Notes: generated from the sequence alone by a model not told the origin. DNA of 64,000 nt from Areca catechu (GCA_021397845.1 CM038047.1:44857210-44921209), one strand, 5' to 3'. Shown: positions 34,645-46,560, numbered from the stretch's first letter. Translations and numbers: made by a program.

Positions 34645-37235
34645 GAAACAATCATAGCCTTATATTATATTAATGGATATATCATTAATGGAACATGTGG
34701 TATTGAGTACAACTAGGGACTGAAAAAGGTATTTAAAATTAAAAGTATTATGACATTTGAAGAGTTGGAGAATAAAATATGTAGTCTTCCATATAGACAG
34801 AACTGGAAAAAAATATTGATTACTTATATATATCTACAAGTTGTCAAGTCGATATTTGTAAAGTATGAACCTGTTTCACTAATCGATGATGAAGATATGG
34901 AGATAATATCTTCAATTATCAGTTCACATCCATGTATATCGAGTGCAGAGTTGGTCATAAATGTCCAAATCGTTGAAGTTCATGAACCTGTTTACGAGCA
35001 TGATGATTATAAAATGGTTATTCGAAATATAGCAACAAATGTAAGTTAACATGTTATTTCATATTGTAATCTAAATATCATAAATAATGTTTTAAAAAAT
35101 ACTGGTTTAAGATTTACAGAAAACTCGTTACATATAATGGACAGTAACATGCCAAAGAGTATTATTAGATAAGCATTATTATACATAGTTGTTGATGATA
35201 TGGTGCATATATATAATCAACTTTTTCATGAAAATGATGAAAAAAGGGAAGATGATGTAGGTGATGAATTTAATAAAGCTGGTACATCAGAACCTGTAAG
35301 AAGTTCAAAAAACATTTCTATTCTAAATTATATTGTATTTAAAGCTTCTTTCAAAACATTCACTCAGGTTGATTGGAATGTTGCTAATGTATCCATGTAT
35401 TCTAAATTGCAGAAATAATATATTATATGGCAAAGAGATGAAGAATTATGTAAAGGACTTTCTTTTACATATAAGGTCAAATTATAGACTATAGTAAAGT
35501 AGTATCTTATTGAAAGATATCATTAATTCAAGGTTATTGAGTCCAACCCCAATCTATGACTTGTAAAATGTAAAAATAGAGAGTCGGGATGTCAATAGAT
35601 GGCGAGAGCTATTAAATAGTGTGATTATTTTGAGATGTCATGATATATTGGTTCCCATACATGCATATTCGCAATGATGTCTCGAGACCATTATGGGCTG
35701 GACTCTACATTAATTGCAAATAAAATATGGGACATGGTGAAAGAAATTCTTACAATTACTATTGTTGGACTTGGTACAGTAATAAAGAATAAATATAATT
35801 ATATATCAAGTTATAAAAAATTATGAGATGCCAAGCAAAAGGCAATAGCCATGCTATTCGGGGATTGAGATATATCATATGAATTGCTGCCAAAATGGTT
35901 GCGTGCTGTAGAATAATTTAATCCTAGCTCTTGGATGAAATTCATCAGCATTCCTACCGGTATTTTAGCTTATGCTCAATTTGATCATGTTTTCTGAGCC
36001 TTTGCACCCTCGATTGAAGGGTTTAAGTATTGTCGATCGATCATAAGTGTTAATGTTACTTTCCTGTATGAAAAATATAAGGAGAAGATAATTGCAACTA
36101 CTATTGATGGGAATAATCAGATATTTCTACTTGTATTTGGTATTATCGATGAAGAGTTAGCTGATATGTGAGGTTGGTTCTTAGCTTGCATTAGAAATTT
36201 TGTTATCCTATGTCAGAATATTTGTCTAATTTCTGATTGTCATGCTAGTATATTAGCTGCAGTACAAAATGAGCATCTGGGTTGGCAGCCATCGAATGCT
36301 TATCATGTTTATTGCCTGCGTTATATGACAAACAATTTTAATTCAAGATTTCGTGATCCAAGATTATGGAATATGGTGAAAAACGTTGGAATGCAAACAT
36401 AGCCTAGAAAATTCTAGAAATATGAAAAATATTAAAATTTTAATCTAGAAGTTGTTCAATAGCTGAATGATATCCTTTTAGAGAAATGGACATATGCACA
36501 TGATGACGGTCAACGGTATAAAATGATGACAACAAATATAGTTGAGTATTTCAATAAAATTTTAAAAAATGCTCGATTCTTGTCAATAACTATATTAGTG
36601 CAGTTGACTTTCTTTTGACTTGTATCATACTTTAAAGGTCGACGTGTCTAAACAAATGATATAATTGGTAGAAATAAAAGATTTACTCCTTTTGTTATGG
36701 GATATATAATCTTTAAGCAAGTCAAAGCTACATCGCATACCGTTACAAGATTCGATAGAGCTAGTAACTTATTTCAAGTCTAGACCGCGAGGCATAGTCC
36801 AAACATAAACAGAGGCAATAACACATAGGTGACTGTATCTTTTAAATTTTTTTTCAAAAAGGATTTTATGATATGTAGTTTATATATTGACTTATGGTAT
36901 CTTAAATTATAAGTGCATGACTTTCACAAAGGACATATACGTGCCAGAAATGACATTACTATCATTTACCTTGATCTCATGTCATGATTGCATATGCACA
37001 TAATGCAATTGATTTTTATAGATATGTTGATCAATGGTATACATTATATGACTATCATCAAACTTATGCATCTCAATTTCAACCATTTATGCACCAAGAA
37101 ATTGGTCACAACAAAATCGAGATGGTATCATTATACTTGAAAAAAATAGGTTGCAATAGAAGGATAGGTCCGTTCCACCAGAATTATGAACGATATGAAT
37201 GTGAGAGAAACTAGCAACAAATGCAGGTGTACAAT
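34645..37235 (+). pseudogene. MULE transposase remnant
   Basis: Plus-strand readings through many stops: an N-terminal PB1-like segment (MTFEELENKICSLPYRQNWK, then VSLIDDEDMEIISSII, ISSAELVINVQIVE), then a zinc-binding-like GSHTC piece near 35650, a core with FAPSIEGFKYCRSIISV, IIATTIDGNNQIFLLVFGII and GWFLACIR, NICLISDCHASILAAV (MULE DDE core landmarks), HVYCLRYMTNNFNSRF, and a C-terminal ATSHTVTRFDRASNLFQV that normally leads to the SWIM zinc finger, whose CxC...CxH is mostly lost. This order is typical of plant MuDR/MULE transposases. It is non-functional. Confidence 0.7.
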
Positions 37236-37709
37236 CTATAAGGAGGAAGGGAATGACAGATAGTTTTGTCCAAGAATTTTACATGCAGATTAGTTATGCT
37301 TTACAAGTGACATTTCAAAGGTATTTTAAGATATATCAGCTTATTCTCTTTTTTATGTGAGGTTTATTTATTGATCATGACATGTACTAGACTGATATTT
37401 TTTTTGTTTATATTTTATTGATATGTCAGGATAGGAGGTGGTTGTAGCTTGGAGAAATGTTTCATATGTTAATGGTTTATGTCATAACTTTCTATTATGT
37501 TTGATCGATTATCGTTCTATTGTATGGATTTTGATGAATTCTTGTTTTTGTCTTGGCATGTAATAGTCTTTCCATATATACGATATTTGTCTGTTTAAGA
37601 ATTTGTCTTCACATTTTTGTTGTACGTATTTTAATTATCGTTTTTAGGAAAAAATGGTTCATCAAGTGGAGTTTGTGCTTAATAAATTTACTTATTACAT
37701 ATTACAGTT

Positions 37710-39235
37710 ATGGATCTTGGTTCATCAGATCATTTCGTATTATATGATCATGATACACATCGATTATCTTTAGCATGGGATGGGAAGGAGACTGTTATAT
37801 TATAATGTCGACGTAGAGAGCTAATTATATACAGGTCGATACCACTTGATAGGCGCATATTGTCTTATTTGTTACAGTCAGAATTTTACGGTATTGCTCA
37901 TGCAGGATATATATAGTTGGACTGGCATTTGATTACAACTCTTATGGAGTATTGGCATCTAGAGACATATTTCATTTATTACATGGAGAGTACACCATCA
38001 TCCTTCAGGATATTGCTATTTAGTTAGGTTTGCCAATTAATGGTCTACCAGTGATAGGTACTACACAGGTAGACCAGAGTCAGGTTTGTCAAGATTTATT
38101 AGGGGTTTTCCCACCATAGGGTAGACTCTAGGAATCACAATTGAGCATGGTCTGGCTAGCGGATCAGTTTCATGAGCTAGTCTTTGATGCTAACGAGATA
38201 GCGATATAGTGCTATGCTCGAGCATATATTTTATAGTTGATGGGTGGGTGTTTTGTTCATGGATAAGTCTAAAAATCTGATGCATCTCATGTTTCTACCC
38301 TTACTAGCGGATTTCGAGATTGTTGGACATTATAGTTAGAGTAGTGCAGAGCTCGCATGGTTGTATAGAGAGTTGTGCAGGACGAGCAAGAGAGATACTA
38401 CTGATATAGCTGGTCCTTTGTTACTACTATAGTTGTGGGCATGAGATAGATTTCCGATCCTAGCACCGCGTAGATTACTTCGACAGGCTCCAGATCCTAT
38501 GATAGATTTAGATAATGGTAAAGTTGGTTTATCACAGGATTTGTTAGGGATGCGATAAGTTTTAAATTATATCATATTTTATGACTAACAATATTTATAG
38601 ATTTATGTAACTCGTTTAATCCATTTAATATGCAGATGGAGAGACGATTTTTCAGTCACGAAGGTACTTACACATGCTGTTTCTTCATATCGATATTTAC
38701 TAGATCACCTAAAAGCAGAGTAGGTAACGACTATAGTTTATTTTTGTTAAGGATTAATATTTTTAAAATTTTCTTGTTTAATATATTATGCTTCATATTT
38801 TTAATAAACAAGTGATATGGCAGTCATATACTCCGGACATTCTTGTACAACTATCAAATTACTACCTGCATGATTAGGATATCTGGTGTACTCAAGTGCC
38901 ACTTGTATATTTTCATATCATATAGTGACACTTTGCTGATAAAGTGATGCCCCAGTTTGGGATTCGAGAGATCGTACTACAGCGATGTGATACAAATCTT
39001 GCACTGCACCGTATCGATCTCAGGGGATGAGTCAAGCAGGACTGGTCCATCACTCATCAGCATTATATTCAATTATGGAAGAGCCAATGGGATTATGTTA
39101 TAAATGGTGCTCCTGTTGATGGTACCATGGATTATCATGACCCATATATGTAGTGGTATCGTGGCATCACTCGACGATTCATCAGTTATGATGGTGCGGT
39201 GTATGATTACTAGGTAAGAAATTATATTTTTACTA
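37710..39235 (+). pseudogene. Plant mobile domain (PMD) gene remnant
   Basis: Begins MDLGSSDHFVLYDHDTHR, then LLQSEFYGIAHAGYI, LDWHLITTLMEYWHLETYF, QLGLPI-like text, HLMFLPLLADFEIVGHYS, AELAWLYRELCRTSKRDTTD and FPILAPRRLL; after an intron-like gap comes VMPQFGIREIVLQRCDTN, HRIDLRG, HQHYIQLWKSQWDYVINGAP and ITRRFISYDGAVYDY. These are landmarks of the aminotransferase-like plant mobile domain found in MAIL/MAIN-type proteins and in MULE-borne copies. Stops near 37792, 37915 and 38025 and frame changes show decay. Its position just after a transposase supports the MULE-borne form. Confidence 0.7.
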
Positions 39236-39239
39236 TTTA

Positions 39240-39850
39240 ACATTGTTTATAGATACTTATTTTATTTTCTATGATTCATTAAATGTTTGTAACTTTTAGA
39301 GCAATGGCATCACGATGATATATCATCTTGCTCAGCCAGATTCCATATCGATGGCCTCGCAGTCTATATAGGATATATGTCATTCCATCCTTGATGTTGT
39401 CGATGAGCATGCACATATTCAGTTATGAGTATTTACTCAGGAGGTCGATAAAGAGGACGAGCTTCTTCGCCTTTCTCGTATATATCTTTATCGGGAGCAC
39501 CTCCTCTAACTCAGCACAGACAAGATACTCGACGATACAATACCTCTCCATATCTGATGCCGAAGTTCATACCATACATGTCTGCGGTTAGTTACCTTCA
39601 TGAGGATGTGAGATATTGACATCTACCAAGGATGCTACTGCATATTTTGACTATACTGCTACACTGGACTACATGAATCATCAGGATTATTCAAAATATG
39701 AAGGCAATATATAGGCGAGGGATCGTTGCAGCAGGTATCTTCACAGCAAGGATTCACTGATATAGAGCATTTGACTGAGCATTAGGGATCGAGTGAAGTG
39801 AAGCCAATGCCTCATCGAAAGCAACCTCTATGCAGGAGGAAACAGTCACC
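39240..39850 (+). pseudogene. C-terminal tail region of the PMD gene remnant
   Basis: Low-complexity Gln/Ser/Thr-like readings with stops, ending in a basic KPMPHRKQPLCRRKQSPC-like stretch near 39800-39855 and then a GTAAGA-like site. This resembles the variable tail of PMD proteins, but the assignment is weak. Confidence 0.35.
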
Positions 39851-39859
39851 TTGTAAGAC

Positions 39860-41340
39860 TTAGAATATTTATTTTTTTATTTATTTATGTATTGCATTTA
39901 TGAAACTTTATCATGAATTTTTGTATTTGTTATTATTAACTTGAATCATAATTAATTCAAGATTTTCATGGATGACATAAGATTTTTTATTCTATATATA
40001 TTTTAGAAAATAAAAAAAAGATGTAACAATGTTATACAAATTCAACTTTTAAATTTAACTATAATTAATTATAATATAAGTAATCTATACAAATAATATA
40101 TTATTATATAATAATATTTAATATTTTAATAATTTTTTAAATTATATAATTTTAGTATAATTATTATTATGAATCAACTGTGATAATAAATATACTTAAA
40201 CTTACATATATTTAATATATATATATTATTTAAAATTAACTAAAAAAATGAAGAGGAAAGAAAAATTCCTTATTCAATTTATATAATTTATTATATTAAT
40301 TAACGTTAATCATTTATTCTAATAAATATAAAATAACTTATCTACAGTTAAACTAATATTATATTATAATATACTATAACAATATACATTACATTGTTTA
40401 GAAATAATGTATTTAACTAATTAATTTATCAAATTCGTAATGTAAAATAAATTTTATATAATAATTACTTTACTATTTATGTTATTATAATATGCAAAAT
40501 ATTTACATCCATTAATTTTGAATTATTAATTTTAGAATACATAGTTTAAATTAAGCATACAAAATATATTTACAAAATTCATAATTTATATTTTTTAATA
40601 AAAATAAACTTTAAATTTATATTATTTTTTGATAATAATTAAATAATAATTAAATAATATGTTTTTATATAATAATATTTAATATTTTAATAATATTTAA
40701 TATTTGATATTTAATATTTAATATTTAATATAAGGATTTTTATTTTCAACTATTAATTTTTTATTCTTTTTATGTTTTTCATAATTTATTATTAATTGAA
40801 ATGTTATATAAATATTATTTTGAAATAATTAAAGCACCCTAAGAGGAAGGGAAAATTGCATAATTAAACTTATGCAAGCATATTATATTAATTAATATTA
40901 ATATATTTTTAAAATTATTTAAGTTTAATATATTAATATATGAATCAACTATAATAATAAATATACTATAATTTACATATATTTAATATAAATATTATTT
41001 ATAATTAATTAAAGAGATCGAAGAGGATGGAAAAAATTCTTTACATTAATTAATATTAATCATTTATTATAGTAAATATAGAATAACTTATCTACAGTTA
41101 AACTGATATTATATTATAACATAAATATAACAATATATATTAAATTATTTATAAATAGTGTAATTAATTGATAAATTTATCAAATTTGATGTAAAATATA
41201 TTTTATATAATAATTATTTTACTGTTCTTGTTATTTTAATAAATAAAAAAATTAAATATGTTAATTTTTAATTATTAATTACAAAATATATATTTTAAAT
41301 TAAGTATACAAACTATATTTATGAAATTTTTAAATACTAA
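39860..41340. other. Extremely AT-rich stretch, no gene
   Basis: About 1.5 kb, almost entirely A/T, with short internal similarities (for example AATTAATATTAATC near 40300 and 41050, TATCTACAGTTAAACT near 40340 and 41090), so part of it appears to be an old tandem or segmental duplication about 750 bp apart. No coding signal. Confidence 0.5.
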
Positions 41341-41362
41341 CTAATTAATTTCTAAAAATTTG

Positions 41363-41387
41363 AAATCGCAGGATGTACCTGCGATTT
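41363..41387. repeat. Perfect palindrome with 10-bp arms
   Basis: AAATCGCAGG, spacer ATGTA, CCTGCGATTT. A degenerate second copy follows at about 41399-41425 (AATCACGGTATGTACCTAC). It is GC-containing inside very AT-rich DNA, near the inferred right end of the MULE. Confidence 0.7.
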
Positions 41388-41499
41388 TAGGAAAATGAAA
41401 TCACGGTATGTACCTACAACTTTCCAGGGGGCATCTTTGCCAGCTAGAGGAGTCCATGCTCATATAGTTCTTGAGTTCCCTCGAGCGAAGTAGGGCAGG

Positions 41500-42719
41500 T
41501 AAAAGAATATCATCATCTTCTCTGACTTTGATATAGAAGGTATCCAAACCTACCATAATGATGTCATTGTAGTTTTTCTTACTATCGTAAACTTTGATGT
41601 ACGACATATTTTAATTAATAATAAAAGTTCTACAAATATCTTATTTTATGATGCTTTTAGCATAATGAATCTCTCAAGGGACCATTTTTAGAAGATGAGT
41701 TCTTCCTTAATAGGATTCTTAGCAAATGACATCTCTTTGGAAGGCATGATCACCCTACTTGTAACTGCAGGCCAAGCCCTGAAAAAGGTCCCCTCAACAT
41801 ACAATGTCATCTTGGGAAGATCGAGCTTGAATGCCTTTCATGCCATTGTCTCCACCTACCATCTCCTGATGAAGTTTCCAACCGTCTAAAGAGTGGACAA
41901 AGTTCAAGACAACCAAGCTCTGACCAGGTAGTGTTATGTGGCCATCCTTAAAAGCAAGAGGTCTTAGAAAGCCCTACCCATTGACAGCCTCGATCTCAAA
42001 GATAAGCAGGATGAGCAACGGGGTTATCCAATGAAAGAGCTTCTTGTCATTTCTCTGGATGACTGTGACATAACCCAAAAGGTCCATATCAAGTCTCAAC
42101 TGGAGGAGGCCTCGCATGATCGGCTCCTCACCTCTTGAGAGCCAAAGCAGGCATCTTTGCATGGACCTCCTCTAACATGCTCGACATAGACCCATAAGTC
42201 ATGGTGTACCAGCTGTATGTCGATCTTTTGCATAAGCTAGTAAAGTAGAAGAAGCAATGTTTTGCCCTTGAGCGCTAGCAAGCTATCAAGCAAGAAATTG
42301 ACAAATTGTGTGCTACTGGATTCATTTGCAAGATTAACTATCTTGAAAGGCTGGTGATTATGGTACTTATTAAAAAGGCAAGTGGTAAATACCAAGTATG
42401 TATTGATTTTATTATTTAAATAAAGCTTGATTGAAAGATAGCTTCCATCTATCCTGGATAGACCAATTAGTTGATTCTATATCGAGGCATGAGTTGCTTA
42501 GTTTTATGGATGCTTTCTCCGAATATAATCAAATTCAGATGGTCCCGAAGGATGAGAAAAAAATATCTTTAATAGATCCAGGTACTTGCATTTCATCAAC
42601 AAGATCTTTAAAGATCAGATTGATTATATCGTCGAAATGTACATTAATAACATGTTAGTAAAAAGTCGATAGGTAGAGCATCATATGACGGACTTCAAGA
42701 AAACTTTCTTAACCTTGAG
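41500..42719 (+). pseudogene. Ty3/gypsy protease-RT fragment, left part
   Basis: Readings: SDFDIEGIQTYHNDVIVVF, LINNKSSTNILFYDAF (protease active-site region; the DS/TG motif has decayed to NNKSS), VPSTYNVILGRSSLNAFHAI (protease end), then an RT start with MVHQLYV-like text, FALERQQAIKQEIDKLCATG, FICKINY, LLSFMDAFSEYNQIQMVPKD and EMYINNMLVKSR (RT catalytic box decayed). Text between QMVPKDEKK and IFKDQI is missing, so RT has an internal deletion. Stops are frequent. The reading is cut at 42719 by a hAT-like element and resumes at 43910. Confidence 0.75.
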
Positions 42720-43909
42720 TAAGGCTGGAAGTGGGCTCAGGCTGGCCCGAATTCGGGTCGGGCTTCGGGCTAGATTGAAATTAAATCAAGCCGGGCTTAG
42801 GCCTAAAAATAGGATCCATTTAATTTTCAGGCCGGTCTCGGGCACCCCCTTGGCCCTGCCCGACTTGAACTTGGCCCAAAAGTCCCGTTTTGGTTTATGA
42901 AGTCTAGTTCTCTCCTCCCTCCTCTCCATTGGCTCTCTGGTTCTCTCCTCCTTCTTCACCGATGGCAGGGGGCATCCATGGCAGTGCTGGGCGAGGCTGG
43001 CACAACTTGCCTCGTCCTCAATCATCTTCATCTTCTCAAATGGTGAGCCGGGAGATGGTGGTGAAGGCGGTGGATTCCCTCCTCAAGTGGATGCAAGCAA
43101 GGGCGGAGCAGCAGGAGAAGGCCTAGCTCCTCGACATGGATGATGACATCATCTACATCATCCTTACCCTCAAGCGCATCCCTCCTAAGGCCCGCACCAA
43201 CCCCTATTGCATCCCCCTCCCCCACTCCCTCTTCAAATCCCCCACCACCTTTGCCAGCCTCATCCTCGATGACCGCAACTACCCCTCCAGCCACCGTTCC
43301 TCCTCTTCCCTCATCGCCGCTACCGCCCTTGACCGAGCCCACTCCCTCTCCCTCCCCATCATCGATGCCATACCCCTCTCTACCCTTGCCGTCAACTACC
43401 GCCCCTTCGAGGCACGCCGCCACCTCTGTGATTCCCATGACATCTTCTTCGCCGACTGCACCGTCCTCCCCCTCCTCCCCTGCCTCTTTGGCAAGCACTT
43501 CTTCAAGAAGAAGCTCCCTCTCCCCCTCGACCTCTCCCGCCCTGGTTGGCCCCAGTAGCTCCGCGCCTGCCTCCGCTCCATGCTCCACCTGCACATTGGC
43601 TCCTGCACCGACTACCCCACCCCACTGCCTCTTGCTTTCCCTCCCTTTTTTTTTCTTTCCACCATAGATCTAAACCTCCATCCTTGGCCCCTTGTTCTGG
43701 TGCCCTCATGCCGGCGAGGTGATTTTTTTTGGTCATTTGGATTTTATTCGATCTGGTCCAATTAGGCTCAGGCTAGGCTTGGGTTGAGCTCGGGCTTGAT
43801 GTTTTGAAAAAACTTCAGGCCTAAGCCTGGCCCGAAGCCCGAAATATTTTTTTGGGCCAGGCTCAAGTAGGGGTGTGGCCCGGTCTGGCCCAACCCACTT
43901 CCAGCCCTA
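42720..43909. mobile_element. hAT-like element carrying a ribosomal L1-domain gene fragment
   Basis: TIRs: left TAAGGCTGGAAGTGGG, right (inverted) TAGGGCTGGAAGTGGG. Target duplication ACCTTGAG (42712-42719) and ACCTTAAG (43910-43917), 8 bp with one mismatch, as for hAT transposons. Sub-terminal zones are GGGCC/GGCCCGA-rich, as in the element at 6204-7805, with which it shares TIRs. It carries no transposase but about 660 bp of host gene exon sequence. It splits a gypsy RT. Confidence 0.8.
42962..43630 (+). pseudogene. Captured ribosomal L1-domain protein fragment
   Basis: An ATG at 42962 starts MAGGIHGSAG; then MVSREMVVKAVDSLLKWMQA, RAEQQEKA, a TAG at 43124-43126, DDDIIYIILTLKRIPPKART, NPYCIPLPHSLF, then PIIDAIPLSTLAVNYRPFEA, RRHLCDSHDIFFADCTVLPL, LPCLFGKHFFKKK and a second TAG at 43556. 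This is the N-terminal half of a plant ribosomal protein L1-like (L1p/L10e, RSL1D1-like) protein, a family linked to ribosome biogenesis. The reading ends at the element's right zone, so the C-terminal half was not captured. Except for the two stops the frame is held throughout, suggesting fairly recent capture. Antisense and alternative-frame open frames here are shadows. Confidence 0.75.
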
Positions 43910-43917
43910 ACCTTAAG

Positions 43918-44065
43918 GAAGTACAAGATGAGGCTCAACCCAACAAAATGTGCTTTCATTGTATCCTCCGAAAAGTTCATGGATTTCATGGTCTTGCATC
44001 GTGAAATCGAAGCCAACCTAGAAAAGCTCCAGACTGTCCTGAAAATGTCATCGTCCATGATCTGA
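43918..44065 (+). pseudogene. Ty3/gypsy RT fragment, right part
   Basis: Continues the left part after the hAT-like insertion: KYKMRLNPTKCAFIVSSEKF, LDFMV- and EIEANLEKLQ-like readings, the usual text after the RT catalytic box. It ends abruptly near 44065. Confidence 0.7.
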
Positions 44066-44254
44066 AAGGAAGTACAGTGCCTTGCTTATGCTCACTTCCA
44101 CTACCTCACTCTATTATCTCGCTTACTTCCACTATCTCGCTCGCTTCCACTCTATCTCACTCTCACTTCATCACCACACTATCTATCTAAAAGCTACAAA
44201 TATCTCTTTTCTGTTTACTTCTATGGAAGATTGACTTAGATATTCGAAGGTCTA
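44066..44254. repeat. Pyrimidine-rich low-complexity stretch
   Basis: Repeats of CTTCCACTATCTCGCT-like units (44085-44190) between the gypsy fragment and element D. Confidence 0.55.
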
Positions 44255-45751
44255 TGATGCAGGACGGGAAGAGATCATGCATTCATGATGGATGGAGATT
44301 CAAGCAAGATGATTAATAAGCTAAATTGAGCAATAAATCCACATACAAACAAGCTAAATTAATCCAAGAAAAGAATTTTCATGAAAGCGACTAGTTGATC
44401 TAAGTTATAGCACCCGCAATGTAGGTCTAGTGCAAGCCAAGAATATGATCTTCATGGCAAGGAAACCATAATTACTAGGACAAGTTAACCTTCAAATGAT
44501 TAAATCCAAAGAGCTTAGGAATGGTTCTCCTACCAACAATGATAGCTAAAATTATTTAGTAGAAGGGTTCACTCAACACTTTAGGAAAGAAGCTTGGATC
44601 ATAAGATCTACACTCCCTAACCTTGTGGACTCACCTTGTAGATGGTTCATGGCTTGGAAACCTTCATCTTCAACCCGAGATTCCTGAGAGAACCTGCAAA
44701 GAACCCATCATGAGGTGTGAAAATGAAATCAAAAGGAGGAAATGAAGAAGGGAAAGAAAGGAAGAGAAGAAGAAAGCTTGGCGTGGAGCTTGATGGACTT
44801 GAGCTTGGAACCGGATCACGGGCATCCCACCCTCTTCAAAATGAAATCAAGGGCATCCCACCCTCTTCTCACACAAGGCCATCCCACCCTTCTCAAAATG
44901 AGGCTTCACACCTCAAGCAAAAGAAGGCATCTCACCCTCTCCACACAAGAGAACTCAAGAGAACTTTTAGCAAGAAGAAAATCCTTTCATTACTCAACAT
45001 AAGAGCTTTACAAGAGGGGCTTGGGGCCCTATTTATAGGCCAAGCAAACCATAATTTCGGTCAAACTAATCTCCAACTAATCTTTTGATTAGTTATACTA
45101 ATTGATGATTAGGTAGATCCAACTAAAAGTGGTTCCAACAATATTTTTTTTTTAGAATTTGTTACAACTAATCTCATGTGGCGCCTAAGTGTTATCCATG
45201 TGGCTTTCTTGCTGATGTAGTGGTCTTGGTGGCTGATGAAGTAGAGGACCAAGTGGCATCCCACAAGTCAAGTTAGTTGGAGATTTGTTGGGAAAAAGTT
45301 GTAGGTAGTTTATTCCTTCCATGTGACCCCCAAAATAGTCTTGATGAAGTGGCCTCCATATGGCGCCCAAGGAGGGGTTGTGTTGGCTTCAAGAAGGTCT
45401 CCAAATGGCTTTCAAAGAGTGCTTCCGAGTGGCTTCAAAGGAGGGCTTACAAGTGGCATAAGAAAAGATTTTGCTTGACCAATAGGTCGGCTCAAGAATA
45501 GGTTGAGCCGACTCAAAGAGCTTGAGTCGACTCATGATGTGATGCATTTTCTTCTTGAGTTAGCTCATGAAAAAATAGGCTTCTTTCATTGACACATTAG
45601 GCTTAATCTCTTTAGATGTCCTCCTTGATTAATCCTTCTAGACTTCAATGTTGAGTCAACTTCCATCCAAATGGCCCTTGTCCTCTTGGCTTATTCCATA
45701 AGAAACTTGGTTGGAGCTTGAATTCTCTTTCTAATGCTGATGTCCCCATCA
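44255..45751 (-). repeat. Element D 3' LTR
   Basis: 1497 bp. It contains repeated GCATCCCACCCTCTTC-like units (44820-44945) that give incidental open frames. Matches 49581-51002 with length differences. Confidence 0.85.
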
Positions 45752-45769
45752 ATTCTTCCAGGATGGAAA

Positions 45770-46330
45770 AAAACTCGATCCTGTCGAGTAAGGGTCAACT
45801 TGACTTTGGTGAGGTTTTAGTAGGTCTGATTTGTTCTTTTGTAAATCCTCTCTAGCGATCCACGAGTGTTCCGATTCAGGTCATCCTTGCCAATGAACCA
45901 AATAGTATGGATAGTTCTTGTTTTGGATAGTGATAGTCTTATTATCCAAATTCTCTCAATCATATCTCACCATTTTTGGTAGTGTGGCTGGTGGATACTC
46001 AAGGGTTGGTTCACTCTCAAAAATTGGATCAAGTCCAAAAGGCTCACTAGGTATCATTATTAGTTCCTTTACTCTACTAGGTCTGAAACTTTGAAGGTGG
46101 AACTGATACCAAAGTCAGATGGTAATTCAAGCACATGAGTACTAGGTCCAAATTTTTTTAGTATTTTGAAAAGGACCTATACCACGGGTAAGCGACTTTT
46201 TTTCATATAGTCATTTCATAAAAATTCTTTGACTCTCTTATAAAATTTAGCCATATGCTTGTTAGTTCTATTACTTAAATTTTCTTACTAATCATGCTAT
46301 GCATATAACTCTCGCAGACTTGGACACTTA
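45770..46330 (-). pseudogene. Element D integrase end and chromodomain
   Basis: Minus-strand readings: NRTNKHMAKFYKRVKEFL, FKILKKFGPSTHVLELPSDF, GISSTFKVSDLVEL, then NKNYPYYLVHWQG followed by PESEHSWI, the chromodomain core with its aromatic residues, and a GSSFFHPG end near the LTR. Stops are present. The chromodomain, which in this lineage guides integration, defines the element as a chromovirus. Confidence 0.7.
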
Positions 46331-46560
46331 TGCATGGATGACAAGCTCAAATGACACCAAATAACAAAACAAATCAAATGATACCAAAACAAAAGACAAG
46401 CTTAAATGGACTTTATTATTTAATGACTAAACTTTATTATTGGCTAGGAAACAAAAGTTCCTAATTTTCAATATTCCTCTTAAAAGGCTTCTAAGACTCT
46501 TGCATATAGCTTCAGGTTAGTGGCAGTAAATCTTAATTTAGTTCCTAACATATGCCATAG
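46331..46560 (-). other. Junction region of the pol deletion in D
   Basis: No domain recognised. It lies between the RT-start reading (about 46577-46620) and the integrase end (from 46330), where several kilobases of pol would be expected. Confidence 0.45.

Larger units (their letters stand above)
32260..41400 (+). mobile_element. Mutator-like element with transposase and plant mobile domain gene
   Basis: A long decayed element inserted at the very end of the UPF0301 gene. In order it has a 5' region with two CACGTGGCA boxes and a pyrimidine-rich leader (32340-32720), AT-rich DNA, a MULE transposase (34.65-37.2 kb), a plant mobile domain gene (37.7-39.25 kb), then 1.5 kb of AT-rich DNA with a palindrome. 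This arrangement matches plant MULEs that carry PMD genes. Terminal inverted repeats and target duplications were not found; the right limit is set by the start of gypsy coding sequence at about 41.5 kb. Confidence 0.6.

Noticed and set aside
41401..41607. 68-codon minus-strand frame
   Set aside because: The plus strand here reads as the gypsy protease region, so the minus frame is a shadow.
43028..43594. 188-codon minus-strand frame
   Set aside because: Antisense shadow of the captured L1-domain exon.
44717..45088. 123-codon plus-strand frame
   Set aside because: Lies in the LTR of element D and is made of its internal short repeats; the other LTR does not keep it.
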